Position numbers and translations under genes: made by a program. A stretch of DNA of 17,252 nucleotides from CAZAFM01 sp964484395 (lineage in GTDB: Bacteria > Campylobacterota > Campylobacteria > Campylobacterales > CAZAFM01). Below, piece after piece: positions 1-7,472 of this stretch (its first letter is position 1; each line of letters begins with the position of its first letter). The notes beneath the pieces were generated by a model that saw only the letters and a list, made by a program, of their open reading frames with translations, was not told the origin of the DNA and made no database searches. The DNA is taken from positions 1-17,252 of the forward strand of contig CAZAFM010000051.1 in the NCBI GenBank assembly GCA_964484395.1, written 5' to 3'.

Positions 1-687
1 AGCTCTCTTGGACTTTTTGATGACTTTTATGAGTTAGGCTCTGCTTCTAGGTTTAGCTCACTAAATCTAACTGATAGTTTTGCTAAAAACCCCATCCTCA
101 CCCATCCAAAGCTCTCATCTGATTCAGTGCAGTTTATATATGATTTCTACACACTACTAAAAACCCTATCAAGCTCTAAGAAGCCAAAAGAGATACTTGA
201 TATAATAGAGAATAGTAGGTTTTTTGACTCTATTACTTCATTACTCTCTAAGCAAAGAGCTAAAAGAAAAGATGGAACAATAGATGAAACACAAGAGATA
301 GATGCAAAAGTTCGCATCAAAAGAAAAGTGGCACTTCTTAAAAACCTAAGCCTTCATTATGATGATATATATAGGTTTCTAAACGCGATGGTGCTAGGAA
401 GTAGAGAGATGAGTGAGGGAGAGGGGGTAAATCTTCTGACAGTTCACGCCTCAAAAGGACTGGAATTTAAAGAGGTCTATGTAGTTGACCTTATGGAAGG
501 AAGATTTCCTAATAGTAAACTCATACAAAAAGGTGGTTCTTTGGAAGAAGAGAGGAGACTTTTTTATGTTGCCTCCACACGGGCAAAGGATAGACTATTC
601 CTGTCATACGCGAAGTATGACCCTATAAGAAAAACAGATTTTGTAGCCTCTACTTTTTTGTATGAAGCAGGACTTTTGAAAAAGTAG
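1..687 (+). CDS. UvrD/PcrA/Rep-family superfamily 1 DNA helicase, C-terminal part (5' end outside window)
   Basis: The reading frame is open from base 1, so this is the 3' part of a longer gene; the GTG at 127 is an internal codon. About 228 residues are visible. Near the C-terminus are SF1A helicase motif V (TVHASKGLEF, about nt 439-468) and motif VI (EEERRLFYVASTRAKDRL, about nt 547-600), whose arginine contacts ATP. Family knowledge: these are ATP-driven 3'-5' DNA translocases/helicases of repair and replication. Motifs I to IV would lie upstream of the window. The protein ends soon after motif VI without the long C-terminal tail of typical PcrA/UvrD, so I cannot separate Rep-like, UvrD-like or a Campylobacterota-specific paralogue. 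It is followed by an independent promoter. Confidence 0.9.
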   Translation, partial: SSLGLFDDFYELGSASRFSSLNLTDSFAKNPILTHPKLSSDSVQFIYDFYTLLKTLSSSKKPKEILDIIENSRFFDSITSLLSKQRAKRKDGTIDETQEIDAKVRIKRKVALLKNLSLHYDDIYRFLNAMVLGSREMSEGEGVNLLTVHASKGLEFKEVYVVDLMEGRFPNSKLIQKGGSLEEERRLFYVASTRAKDRLFLSYAKYDPIRKTDFVASTFLYEAGLLKK

Positions 688-698
688 TCCAAAAAGCC

Positions 699-727
699 TT
701 GAAAAGTTTCTTAGCTTGTTGTATAAT
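699..727 (+). promoter_or_regulatory. Sigma-70 promoter for the 59-residue small gene
   Basis: TTGAAA at 699-704 and a perfect TATAAT at 722-727 are separated by exactly 17 nt. The predicted transcription start is near 734, giving a leader of about 36 nt before the ATG at 770. The promoter begins just after the helicase stop codon. This is the best promoter match in the window; many Campylobacterota promoters lack a clear -35 box, which makes a full two-box match notable. Confidence 0.7.
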
Positions 728-769
728 ACAATTTTACTAAAACAAATCTTATAAGAGGCGGAGTTGATT

Positions 770-949
770 ATGACTTACGGAGAATCACTCTTTGCACAAA
801 GAGAACTTTGCCAGATGAAGGACGGCGAGATCGTCATCAAAGGGCTGCCAAAGAGAATGGAAAAGAGCGAGTGCATCAAGTACTACAACAAGAAGCTTTG
901 GTCATACTGGGACAAGGCGTATAAGAGCGGAAGAAAAGAGAGCAAGTAA
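770..949 (+). CDS. Small highly charged protein of unknown function (59 aa)
   Basis: I do not recognise this protein. The ATG at 770 is preferred over the in-frame TTG at 764 because GGAG at 760-763 sits 6 nt upstream of it. The product starts MTYGESLFAQ and ends SGRKESK. It is lysine-rich, has two cysteines, a tryptophan/tyrosine-rich stretch (YYNKKLWSYWDKAY) near residues 36-49, and no signal peptide or membrane segment. Codons are strikingly unlike the neighbours: AAG, ATC, GGC, GAG and TAC dominate, giving a visibly higher G+C. With the consensus promoter and a terminator overlapping its end, this suggests a monocistronic, strongly expressed gene. Function is open; a small nucleic-acid- or ribosome-associated protein is possible but only a guess. 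Confidence 0.8.
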   Translation: MTYGESLFAQRELCQMKDGEIVIKGLPKRMEKSECIKYYNKKLWSYWDKAYKSGRKESK

Positions 950-961
950 CTCTCTTTTCTT
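931..961 (+). terminator. Intrinsic-type terminator overlapping the end of the small gene
   Basis: A perfect 12-bp inverted repeat: AAGAAAAGAGAG at 931-942 and CTCTCTTTTCTT at 950-961, with the 7-nt loop CAAGTAA containing the stop codon. It is followed by CTTTTC. The stem is weak in G+C (4 of 12 pairs) but the arms are exact, and the descending arm is itself pyrimidine-rich. It separates the small gene from the flavodoxin gene, although partial read-through into flavodoxin is plausible because no other promoter is obvious. Confidence 0.5.
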
Positions 962-977
962 CTTTTCTGCACTAGCG

Positions 978-1472
978 ATGAATTCAAAGATTTTTTACGC
1001 TACAGAGACTGGCACTACGACACAAATAGCACAACAAATCTCACAACTAACTAACATACCACACTTCTGCATTTCTGATGCTACCAAAGACGACCTAGAG
1101 TCTTGTGAGTTTCTCATACTTGGTACTCCTACATGGAATGATGGTAGCTTACAAGATGACTGGATTGATTTTATAGAAAAAAACCAAACATTAAACCTCA
1201 TCGGTAAAACAGTAGCTCTTTTTGGACTAGGAGACCAAAGAGGTCATGGTGAACACTTCTGTGATGGCTTAGCCAAACTCTACGACTTTGCACTATCTTG
1301 TGGCGCCAATATCATCGGGAGTTACATAGATGATGACTACTTTTTTGAAAACAGCAGAGCCTTCGTAGATGGGAAATTTCTAGGACTAGCACTTGATGAT
1401 GACTACCAAAGCGAACTAACACAAAAACGAATAAAAAAATGGCTAACAACCCTACCAATAACAACAATCTAA
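978..1472 (+). CDS. fldA: Flavodoxin, long-chain type
   Basis: 164 residues, the usual length of long-chain flavodoxins, small FMN-binding electron carriers of the cytoplasm. The phosphate-binding loop is TETGTT (residues 9-14), followed by the first helix; the tryptophan loop is GTPTWNDG with W53 expected to stack on the isoalloxazine ring; the third loop is GLGDQRGHGEHF (83-94). The stretch VDGKFLGLALDDDYQSELT before the C-terminal helix matches Azotobacter- and Helicobacter-type flavodoxins. At the position where most flavodoxins have the second stacking tyrosine, this protein has His90. Family knowledge: such flavodoxins accept electrons from pyruvate or 2-oxoglutarate oxidoreductases, or serve nitrogenase; the neighbours do not say which. 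No strong Shine-Dalgarno precedes the ATG at 978. Confidence 0.92.
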   Translation: MNSKIFYATETGTTTQIAQQISQLTNIPHFCISDATKDDLESCEFLILGTPTWNDGSLQDDWIDFIEKNQTLNLIGKTVALFGLGDQRGHGEHFCDGLAKLYDFALSCGANIIGSYIDDDYFFENSRAFVDGKFLGLALDDDYQSELTQKRIKKWLTTLPITTI

Positions 1473-1546
1473 CTCAAATCCTGTAGCCTAAATTTATTTT
1501 TGATTTCATACAAAATTAGCTACAATATTCAATAAAGGAGTTTTAT

Positions 1547-1791
1547 ATGATAGAGCTCTATCAATTAACGAACCAAAGATTGAACATTTTTTCCATCACT
1601 CTAAAGATGAAGTTATGAAAGCTTTGAATTTTTTAGTAGATAACAACATCAAAGAATTTCAAAACGATAATGAAAATTTAGAGCTAACTGCAGCACAAAA
1701 AAAGGAGCTAGATTCAAGAATCTCATCATTTCATAAAAATCCTTCCATCAGTCGCTCATGGGATGAAATCAAAAGTGAAATTTTAAAATAA
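1547..1791 (+). pseudogene. Frameshifted type II antitoxin (addiction-module component, TIGR02574-like)
   Basis: The ATG at 1547 has an ideal GGAG (1537-1540) 6 nt upstream and a TACAAT box at 1521-1526, but its frame runs only 24 codons to a TGA. The conserved coding frame is open from 1552 to the TAA at 1789-1791 and reads RALSINEPKIEHFF at its start and SWDEIKSEILK at its end. That region (LTAAQKKELDSRI, then NPSISRSW) resembles the small antitoxins once named addiction module component. ATG and frame are out of register by one base, most simply a 1-nt loss or 2-nt gain just after the start codon. No start codon lies in the good frame upstream of 1552 before a stop at 1501. It is followed at once by the remains of its toxin gene. 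Confidence 0.6.
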
Positions 1792-1793
1792 TT

Positions 1794-1864
1794 ATGCAGA
1801 TATGATTTTAGCAATATTTCATACAAGCAGGAATCCTATAAAATTAGGCGATAGAGTTTCATAG
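1794..1864 (+). pseudogene. RelE/ParE-type toxin remnant (start and last ~20 codons only)
   Basis: An ATG at 1794, in the expected toxin position 2 nt after the antitoxin stop, reads only three codons. From 1802 another frame reads MILAIFHTSRNPIKLGDRVS and stops at 1862-1864. This matches the typical C-terminal end of RelE/ParE-superfamily toxins (hydrophobic strand, H-x-x-R-x-P, then a short tail). I infer that an internal deletion removed most of the toxin gene and fused its start to its end out of frame. No toxic protein can be made. The call rests on about 20 residues and on the position behind the antitoxin. Confidence 0.5.
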
Positions 1865-1883
1865 ACAGACTCACTCTATAGCC
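1847..1883 (-). terminator. Possible terminator of the minus-strand kinase operon
   Basis: An imperfect hairpin: GGC-G-ATAGAGT at 1847-1857 pairs with ACTCTAT-A-GCC at 1873-1883, with one mismatch and a 15-nt loop. Read on the minus strand it starts inside the last codons of the CheY-like gene and is followed by TAATTTTATAGG, a short T-run. It lies between convergent genes, where a terminator is expected. The long loop and weak T-run keep this tentative. Confidence 0.3.
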
Positions 1884-2247
1884 TCAAAACATCCATGATA
1901 GCATCTAGAAGGTCTGATCTTTTAAATGGTTTTTCTAAAACCTTAACACCTGAAACATAGCCTATCTCATCTGGATATGCTGTTAGAAATATCATTGGTG
2001 TGTGGTTTCCATCTTTTTGTAGCTCTAGTAACAACTCTTTTCCGTCCATTATAGGCATCCTATAATCAGATATGATAACATTGGGCTTATTACTCTCTAC
2101 AACCTCTAAAGCCTCTTTTCCATTTTTGGCTAAAAAGACTTTACCAAAACGCCTCTGTAGCATCTCTTTCATATGCTCTCTTCCAAGCTCCTCATCCTCT
2201 ACATATAGAACCTTGATGGTTTTTAGCTTAGTATAATCTCTACTCAT
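1876..2247 (-). CDS. Single-domain CheY-like response regulator
   Basis: 123 residues, a receiver domain only. The acidic pocket is E17-D18, the phospho-acceptor is D61 (ISDYRMPIMDG), and the switch residues are T89 and K106 (LEKPF). There is no output domain, so it either acts by protein-protein contact, as CheY does, or relays phosphate. Its ATG lies 8 nt inside the 3' end of the preceding fusion-kinase gene, so the two are translationally coupled. It is the only regulator in the operon and is probably the target of one or both kinases upstream. A role in flagellar switching cannot be judged from sequence, because no other chemotaxis genes are nearby. Confidence 0.9.
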   Translation of the reverse strand: MSRDYTKLKTIKVLYVEDEELGREHMKEMLQRRFGKVFLAKNGKEALEVVESNKPNVIISDYRMPIMDGKELLLELQKDGNHTPMIFLTAYPDEIGYVSGVKVLEKPFKRSDLLDAIMDVLRL

Positions 2248-5200
2248 TTGGCAACCTTATGATAAACTCTGCACCGTCTTTATTGTTTTTTGCAAATATC
2301 TCTCCTCTTAATTTTATCTCAACTATGTTTTTAGCGATAAAAAGCCCTAAACCTTTACTAAATGACTTAAACTTAGTAGTAGTATAAGGGTCAAACACCT
2401 TAGGTAGCATCTCTTTATCTATCCCTCCACAGTTATCTTTTACGCTTACATATAGACTATCTCCATCTTCATAGCCCTCTATTGCAACTACTGGTAAGGT
2501 AACTTTGTTTTTTGCTACTGCATCTGCTATGTTCATAAAAAGTGATATTAGCACCTCTACTAAATCTGATTTTTGTACACCAACCTTGAAGTCCTTCTCT
2601 AATGAGATACTATAAGTAATAGATAGTGATTCAAAGAGCTTTGATGTTACACTTATCGCCTTGTTTACACACTCTTGGAGTGATACTTTTTTATCTACAG
2701 CAACATCATCATGATAGATAGAGCTAAACATCGTGATGAGGTTTGAAAGCTCTACGGTTGTTCTGACTATAGTCTCAGTCTTCTTTTTTAGCTCCTCACC
2801 ATCTAAGCTATCATCCTCATATCCATCCTCTATGTTTTGAGCTATTAATGAAATGTTGTTTAGTGGTTGCCTCCACTGATGAGAGAGATTTTCTAGTAGT
2901 TCAAGTATCGTTCCTCGTCTGCTCTTTTCAAAAAGCATCCTCTCATGCTCTATTCCCTTTTGCTCTGTAATGTCTGTTAGAGTGACTACGCATCCGTCTT
3001 TGTGCTTTACGACAGTTATATTTAGCCATAGAGTCAGCCCATCATTCTTGTAGTACTTCTGTCCACTATAAGCCTCACCACTATCAACCACACCTACATA
3101 CCTAGCAAAAAGTCCAGCGGTCTTACTTCCTGGCATCTCTTTTAGAAGGCTATTACCTATAAGCTCTTTTGCATTTTTTTGAAGAAGTTTCTCTGCTTCT
3201 TTGTTTACTAGTGTCCACTCAAAATCAACTATCTCTCCGCTATCATCTCTAAGACTATCAAATGCCATAACAGCGCTAAGAGAGGAGTCTAGCACCTCTT
3301 GAAGTAGTGTTTTTACCTCTATACTCTCATCAAGTCTTTTTTCTGCAAGGTCTCTTTGTATCTCTCTCTCATCTGAGACTGCTTTTAGCTCTGCATAGGC
3401 GGTTTGAAGTTCCTCATTAGTCGATTGTAGCTCCTCATTTGTGGTCTCTAGCTCCTCGTTGGAGCTTTGGAGTTCTTCATTGGAGCTTTGGAGTTCTTCA
3501 TTTAGTGCTTGAAGTTCCTCATTTGTAGTCTCTAGCTCCTCTATGACGGCTTGAAGGTGGACTTTTGTTCTGTTTAGCTCTGATTCTAGCTTTCTTACTT
3601 GATCTACTCCACCACTTCTTTTCCCCTCCTCAGATACTACCTCTATAAACAAATCCTGCTTCTCTTCTTGGAAGTTTATGATGTATATTCTGCTTATGTT
3701 TTTTCCATATAGTAGAGGTATCACCGTCATTCTAACAGACACATCACTACCATCACTTTTTTTTAGGTGTTGAAAAACTCCAGCTTTTGGGGTCATATTT
3801 TTTTGACATTCGTGCAAAAGTGTCCTAAGTTCTGCCACTAGCTCATCTTCTAGGCATTTATATACATTCATAGTAGTGCCACCTGCTGGGAAGCCAATAT
3901 ATGGGTTTTTTTCCCTAACATAGATGATATCCATACCCTCATTTACCACTATAGACATTGGCATAAAGTACGCACCAATCCCCTCTATCACATACTCTTC
4001 TAGGGTTTTCTCATTTTTCTCTTTTTGAGTGCCTTTTGTTAAATCATAGCTGTTTTTTCTGCTAAAGTTTACATTTGGTATCTCTTTTCTTATTGAAAAC
4101 TCTCTTCTATAGACTTTTTTATCTTTAGATAGTGTGGTAAATAGATTTTCAAAATGCCCAATAGCCTCACTTTTTCCTAAAAAAAGTAGTCCACCATTAT
4201 TGAGCGTGTAGTGAAATAGGGGAAATATTCTATCTTGAAGTTTTTGTGAAAAGTAGATAAGTAGATTTCGACAAACTAGTGCATCAATCCTCAAAAAAGG
4301 CGGATCTTTAATAATATCATGCTGCGAAAATATCACAATATCTCTTAGCTCCTTACTAACCCTATAAAACTCATTTTCTGGAACAAAGTAGTCCTGAAGT
4401 GTCTTTTTGGATAGTGAAGATAGTGCTGAGACTGGATAGATACCCTCTCTAGCTGCTCTTGTAGCATCTGGGTTGATATCTGTAGCAAATATCTGTACTG
4501 TTATCTTTCCATATAGATTATTCCTTTTTAACATCTCTAGAACCAAGATACCAATAGTATAGGTCTCCTCGCCAGTAGCACACCCTACATCCCATATCCT
4601 AAGGCTTCCACCTGTACTCTTTTTTAGTACAATATCCTCTAGGTTTTTACTAAACTCCAAAAAAGCATCTTCATCTCTAAAAAACTCTGTAACACCTATG
4701 ATAATATCCCTAAAAAGATTATCTGGCTCTGCATCGTTTTTGTACAGATAGTCCACATACTCACTAGCATCATTCATCTTCAAAGCCGCCATTCTTCTAT
4801 GCACCCTTCTGCTAATAGTTGTAGGCTTATACTCTGAGAAATCTATATTTTTAGCTTGATTTATCCTCATAAGTATCTTTTCCATATAGGTACTATCTGT
4901 TTTTACAGAGCTAGTTTTACCCTCTCTTATGTGTGATACTATCTCTGGAAGCTCCTCTGCCATCTGTGTGGGATTTAGTACCATATCAACACTCTGGGCA
5001 TTTATAGCAGATAGTGGCATTCCATTATACTTTGCAGATGAGGGCTCTTGAGCCATAGTGATACCACCTTCTGCTTTTATACACTGCATACCTCTAGTTC
5101 CATCACTACCTGTTCCTGAGAGTATGATACCTACTGCATAGTTCTTTTTAGAGTATGATAGTGACTCAAAAAAAATATCAACAGATGGTTTTGGCGTAAA

Positions 5201-5500
5201 AGCCTCGCCTGATGGTGTAAAAAGTCTGATAATTTCTCCATCTAGTCTGATATTTTTGTTTGGTGGAGTTATGTATATAGTGTTTCCACTAACAACTACT
5301 CCATCTTTTGCCTCTAGGACTTTTTTTCCTGTCCCTTTTGCTAGCAGGTCAACCATCATACTCTTATATGTTGGGCTTAGATGTTGAGTGACGATATATG
5401 CCATACCATTATCATCTGGAAGTTTACCCACAAGCTCTTGAAGAGCCTCTAGTCCTCCTGCACTTGCGCCTATTCCTACTATTACTTTCTCATTTTCCAT
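2240..5500 (-). CDS. CheB-CheR-PAS-histidine kinase fusion protein (1086 aa)
   Basis: A soluble multidomain signalling protein. Residues about 5-190 are a CheB-type methylesterase with the catalytic set S13 (GASAGG), H40 (TQHLSP) and D133 (SGTGSDGT), without CheB's usual receiver domain. Residues about 205-470 are a CheR methyltransferase with the SAM loop DVGCATGEE near 303 and CRNLLIYF near 410. A degenerate PAS-like domain (about 505-620) follows, then a strict heptad coiled coil rich in NEELQ (about 635-715) and a PAS domain (about 730-850). The kinase has H874 in SHQWRQPLN, an N-box in MNIADAVAKN, G1 in DNCGGID and G2 in GLGLF. An AGGTG lies just upstream of the ATG. The gene starts 10 nt after the upstream kinase gene. 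Family knowledge: CheB/CheR/PAS/kinase fusions are widespread, but their methylation target is generally unknown. Confidence 0.92.
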   Translation of the reverse strand: MENEKVIVGIGASAGGLEALQELVGKLPDDNGMAYIVTQHLSPTYKSMMVDLLAKGTGKKVLEAKDGVVVSGNTIYITPPNKNIRLDGEIIRLFTPSGEAFTPKPSVDIFFESLSYSKKNYAVGIILSGTGSDGTRGMQCIKAEGGITMAQEPSSAKYNGMPLSAINAQSVDMVLNPTQMAEELPEIVSHIREGKTSSVKTDSTYMEKILMRINQAKNIDFSEYKPTTISRRVHRRMAALKMNDASEYVDYLYKNDAEPDNLFRDIIIGVTEFFRDEDAFLEFSKNLEDIVLKKSTGGSLRIWDVGCATGEETYTIGILVLEMLKRNNLYGKITVQIFATDINPDATRAAREGIYPVSALSSLSKKTLQDYFVPENEFYRVSKELRDIVIFSQHDIIKDPPFLRIDALVCRNLLIYFSQKLQDRIFPLFHYTLNNGGLLFLGKSEAIGHFENLFTTLSKDKKVYRREFSIRKEIPNVNFSRKNSYDLTKGTQKEKNEKTLEEYVIEGIGAYFMPMSIVVNEGMDIIYVREKNPYIGFPAGGTTMNVYKCLEDELVAELRTLLHECQKNMTPKAGVFQHLKKSDGSDVSVRMTVIPLLYGKNISRIYIINFQEEKQDLFIEVVSEEGKRSGGVDQVRKLESELNRTKVHLQAVIEELETTNEELQALNEELQSSNEELQSSNEELETTNEELQSTNEELQTAYAELKAVSDEREIQRDLAEKRLDESIEVKTLLQEVLDSSLSAVMAFDSLRDDSGEIVDFEWTLVNKEAEKLLQKNAKELIGNSLLKEMPGSKTAGLFARYVGVVDSGEAYSGQKYYKNDGLTLWLNITVVKHKDGCVVTLTDITEQKGIEHERMLFEKSRRGTILELLENLSHQWRQPLNNISLIAQNIEDGYEDDSLDGEELKKKTETIVRTTVELSNLITMFSSIYHDDVAVDKKVSLQECVNKAISVTSKLFESLSITYSISLEKDFKVGVQKSDLVEVLISLFMNIADAVAKNKVTLPVVAIEGYEDGDSLYVSVKDNCGGIDKEMLPKVFDPYTTTKFKSFSKGLGLFIAKNIVEIKLRGEIFAKNNKDGAEFIIRLPNE
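3460..3501 (-). repeat. Perfect 21-bp tandem duplication inside the coiled-coil coding region
   Basis: Positions 3460-3480 and 3481-3501 are identical 21-mers in tandem, each coding one heptad NEELQSS. Neighbouring heptads (NEELETT, NEELQST, NEELQAL) are diverged copies, so the coiled coil seems to have grown by heptad duplication. Identity at third codon positions suggests the last duplication is recent. Confidence 0.9.
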
Positions 5501-5510
5501 CTATCACCTT

Positions 5511-7406
5511 TTAGTTTGTCATCATTTCAGTATAAGTTTGCAATCTCACTTCAAAACAAGCTCCATTTTGGGTGTTACTAGCTTTTATGCTACCATCCAT
5601 ACCTTCTACTATTTTTTTGGCTATTTGAAGTCCTATTCCTGTACCATTCTCCCCCTTTGTACTCACATACGGCTCAAAAAGCTTATCTGGAAGTAGCTCT
5701 TCATCTATCCCTCCTGCATTATCTTCTACATAGACAAAAACATCTTTATGTACATTTTTTATGTAAATTTCTATTTTTGAGTTCTTAATATCTTTTTCTT
5801 GCAAGGCATCTTTTGAATTTGAAAAAAGAGTCATCAAGACCTGCTTAAACTCGTTTGGATAGCCATAGACTAAAGAATCATCACCACACCTTAACTCAAT
5901 CTCAATACCCTTTGATGCAAAACTATGTTTCATAATACCTAGTGTTTCTTTTATGATTTTACAAACATAGAATGGCTGCTTGTTTTTAGAGGGTTTAAAA
6001 AAATCCCTAAAACTATTCATCGTCTCACTCATATAGGTTATCTGCTTCAAAATCTCATCCTCAGTAGATTTCAAAAGCTCTCTATCTTCTTCTAACTCAA
6101 GATAGTCTGATATGTTTTGAGTAACAAGTGATATTACACTTATAGGTTGCTTCCACTGATGAGCTATCATACTTACCATCTCACCTATAAGTGCCATTTT
6201 GCTCTGCTGAAGAAGAAGTATATCTTTTTCCTTAATCTCTTTTAGAGCGCTATCTTTACCATCTTTTTCTTTTTTTATATCTTTTTGGAGGAGTTTGTTA
6301 AGAGCATCAAGCTTAGATCCCATAACCACAAATTCAGTCACATCTACAGCTATACCTAGCATCTCCCTCTCTTCTAGTGTGGCTTCGGGATTTAGAAGGA
6401 CTTTTGTTATATTGAAGTAGTGTGTTACTCCATCTTTATTATTTATCTTAACACTCTTTTGCGTACCCGGCTTTTTGCTATGCAGGACTTTTGCTTCAGT
6501 ATTAAGAATTGCTTCATACTCATCTAGCTCTACAAGTTTTTTGGTTTTTATACCTTTTTGTATATCAGAGTCTTTTAGACCAAAAAACTTTCTAAAGTAT
6601 TTATTTACCTTGAGATACTCTCCACTGCTATTTTTGACATATATCATTACAACTGAGTTATTGAATATTTTTTCTAGAAGCTGGTTTTGTTTCTCTAGTT
6701 GCTTTTGTAGTTCTACTTTGTTGGTTATATCTTGGTTTGAGCCTACAAACCTTGTAGTTCCAGTGTTTTTATCTTTTACAAGCTTTCCTCTACCTCTTAT
6801 CCAGATATATTCACCGTTTTTTTTCTTTAGCCTAAATTCTGAGTCATAGACCTTGGTTTTTCCTTCTATGTACTCTTTTGCTCTTTTGATAGCAGCATCT
6901 TTGTCATCTGGATGGAGATTTTCAGCCCATGCTAAGTAGGTTGTCTTCAACTCTTCAGGATTATACCCTAGCATTGTTGCAAACCTATCAGAGTGATAAG
7001 CTTCACCTGTGTCTATATTCCAGTCCCACAGTCCATCATTCGCTCCCTCTATAGCCAGTCTATATCTCTCATTTTCGTTTAATATACTCTCTTTTTCATG
7101 CATCTCTTTAGTTATGTCTCTGAAGATAATAGATGCTTTTTTTGCTTTTTTGTCTATATGTGAGATAGTTGCTTCTACAAGCTTTGTTTCGTTATCACCT
7201 AGAACTACCTCTTGAGTAAAAACACCCTCTTTTTTTAGGATTTTGGCTGAAAAGAGCGTCTCTATGCTCAGTTTTTCAATCTCTTTACTACTCAGACCAA
7301 AAAAACTTCTTGCCGACTCATTAGCGTATAGTATACGAAATCTATCAGACTCATAGACCAAGATAGGTAATCCAATAGACTCAAAAACCCCCCTAAAAAA
7401 ATCCAT
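5511..7406 (-). CDS. Soluble histidine kinase with three PAS domains (631 aa)
   Basis: I place the start at the ATG 7406-7404, because AGGTGG (7419-7414) lies 7 nt upstream; a TTG at 7433 would add nine residues. From that ATG: PAS1 about 5-100, PAS2 (PAS_3-like, with GANDGLWDWNIDTGE and the IRGRGK/NQDIT pattern) about 113-232, PAS3 about 241-365, a charged coiled coil to about 395, then the kinase. The H-box is MIAHQWKQPISVISL with H416; the ATP-binding domain has SNSKDAL (N), DNAGGI (G1) and GTGIGLQIAK (G2). There is no membrane segment or signal peptide, so it senses a cytoplasmic cue or partner; the ligand is unknown. It is the first gene of the operon, with the CheB-CheR fusion starting 10 nt after its stop. 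No receiver domain is attached, so the CheY-like protein is the likely acceptor (inference). Confidence 0.92.
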   Translation of the reverse strand: MDFFRGVFESIGLPILVYESDRFRILYANESARSFFGLSSKEIEKLSIETLFSAKILKKEGVFTQEVVLGDNETKLVEATISHIDKKAKKASIIFRDITKEMHEKESILNENERYRLAIEGANDGLWDWNIDTGEAYHSDRFATMLGYNPEELKTTYLAWAENLHPDDKDAAIKRAKEYIEGKTKVYDSEFRLKKKNGEYIWIRGRGKLVKDKNTGTTRFVGSNQDITNKVELQKQLEKQNQLLEKIFNNSVVMIYVKNSSGEYLKVNKYFRKFFGLKDSDIQKGIKTKKLVELDEYEAILNTEAKVLHSKKPGTQKSVKINNKDGVTHYFNITKVLLNPEATLEEREMLGIAVDVTEFVVMGSKLDALNKLLQKDIKKEKDGKDSALKEIKEKDILLLQQSKMALIGEMVSMIAHQWKQPISVISLVTQNISDYLELEEDRELLKSTEDEILKQITYMSETMNSFRDFFKPSKNKQPFYVCKIIKETLGIMKHSFASKGIEIELRCGDDSLVYGYPNEFKQVLMTLFSNSKDALQEKDIKNSKIEIYIKNVHKDVFVYVEDNAGGIDEELLPDKLFEPYVSTKGENGTGIGLQIAKKIVEGMDGSIKASNTQNGACFEVRLQTYTEMMTN

Positions 7407-7440
7407 AACAAAACCACCTAAATTTTTATCCAATACTTAA

Positions 7441-7470
7441 TAAATACTACCTACATTTTACTAATGACAA
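7441..7470 (-). promoter_or_regulatory. Possible promoter of the triple-PAS kinase operon
   Basis: On the minus strand TTGTCA (7470-7465) is followed after 18 nt by TATTTA (7446-7441), predicting a start near 7434 and a leader of about 28 nt. The -35 box is good but the -10 box is poor. The site lies just past the stop codon of the decayed antitoxin gene. Confidence 0.3.
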
Positions 7471-7472
7471 TA

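Noticed and set aside
6475..6849. Open frame of 124 codons on the plus strand inside the triple-PAS kinase gene.
   Set aside because: Low-complexity Ser/Phe-rich antisense shadow of a well-supported gene, with no ribosome-binding site.
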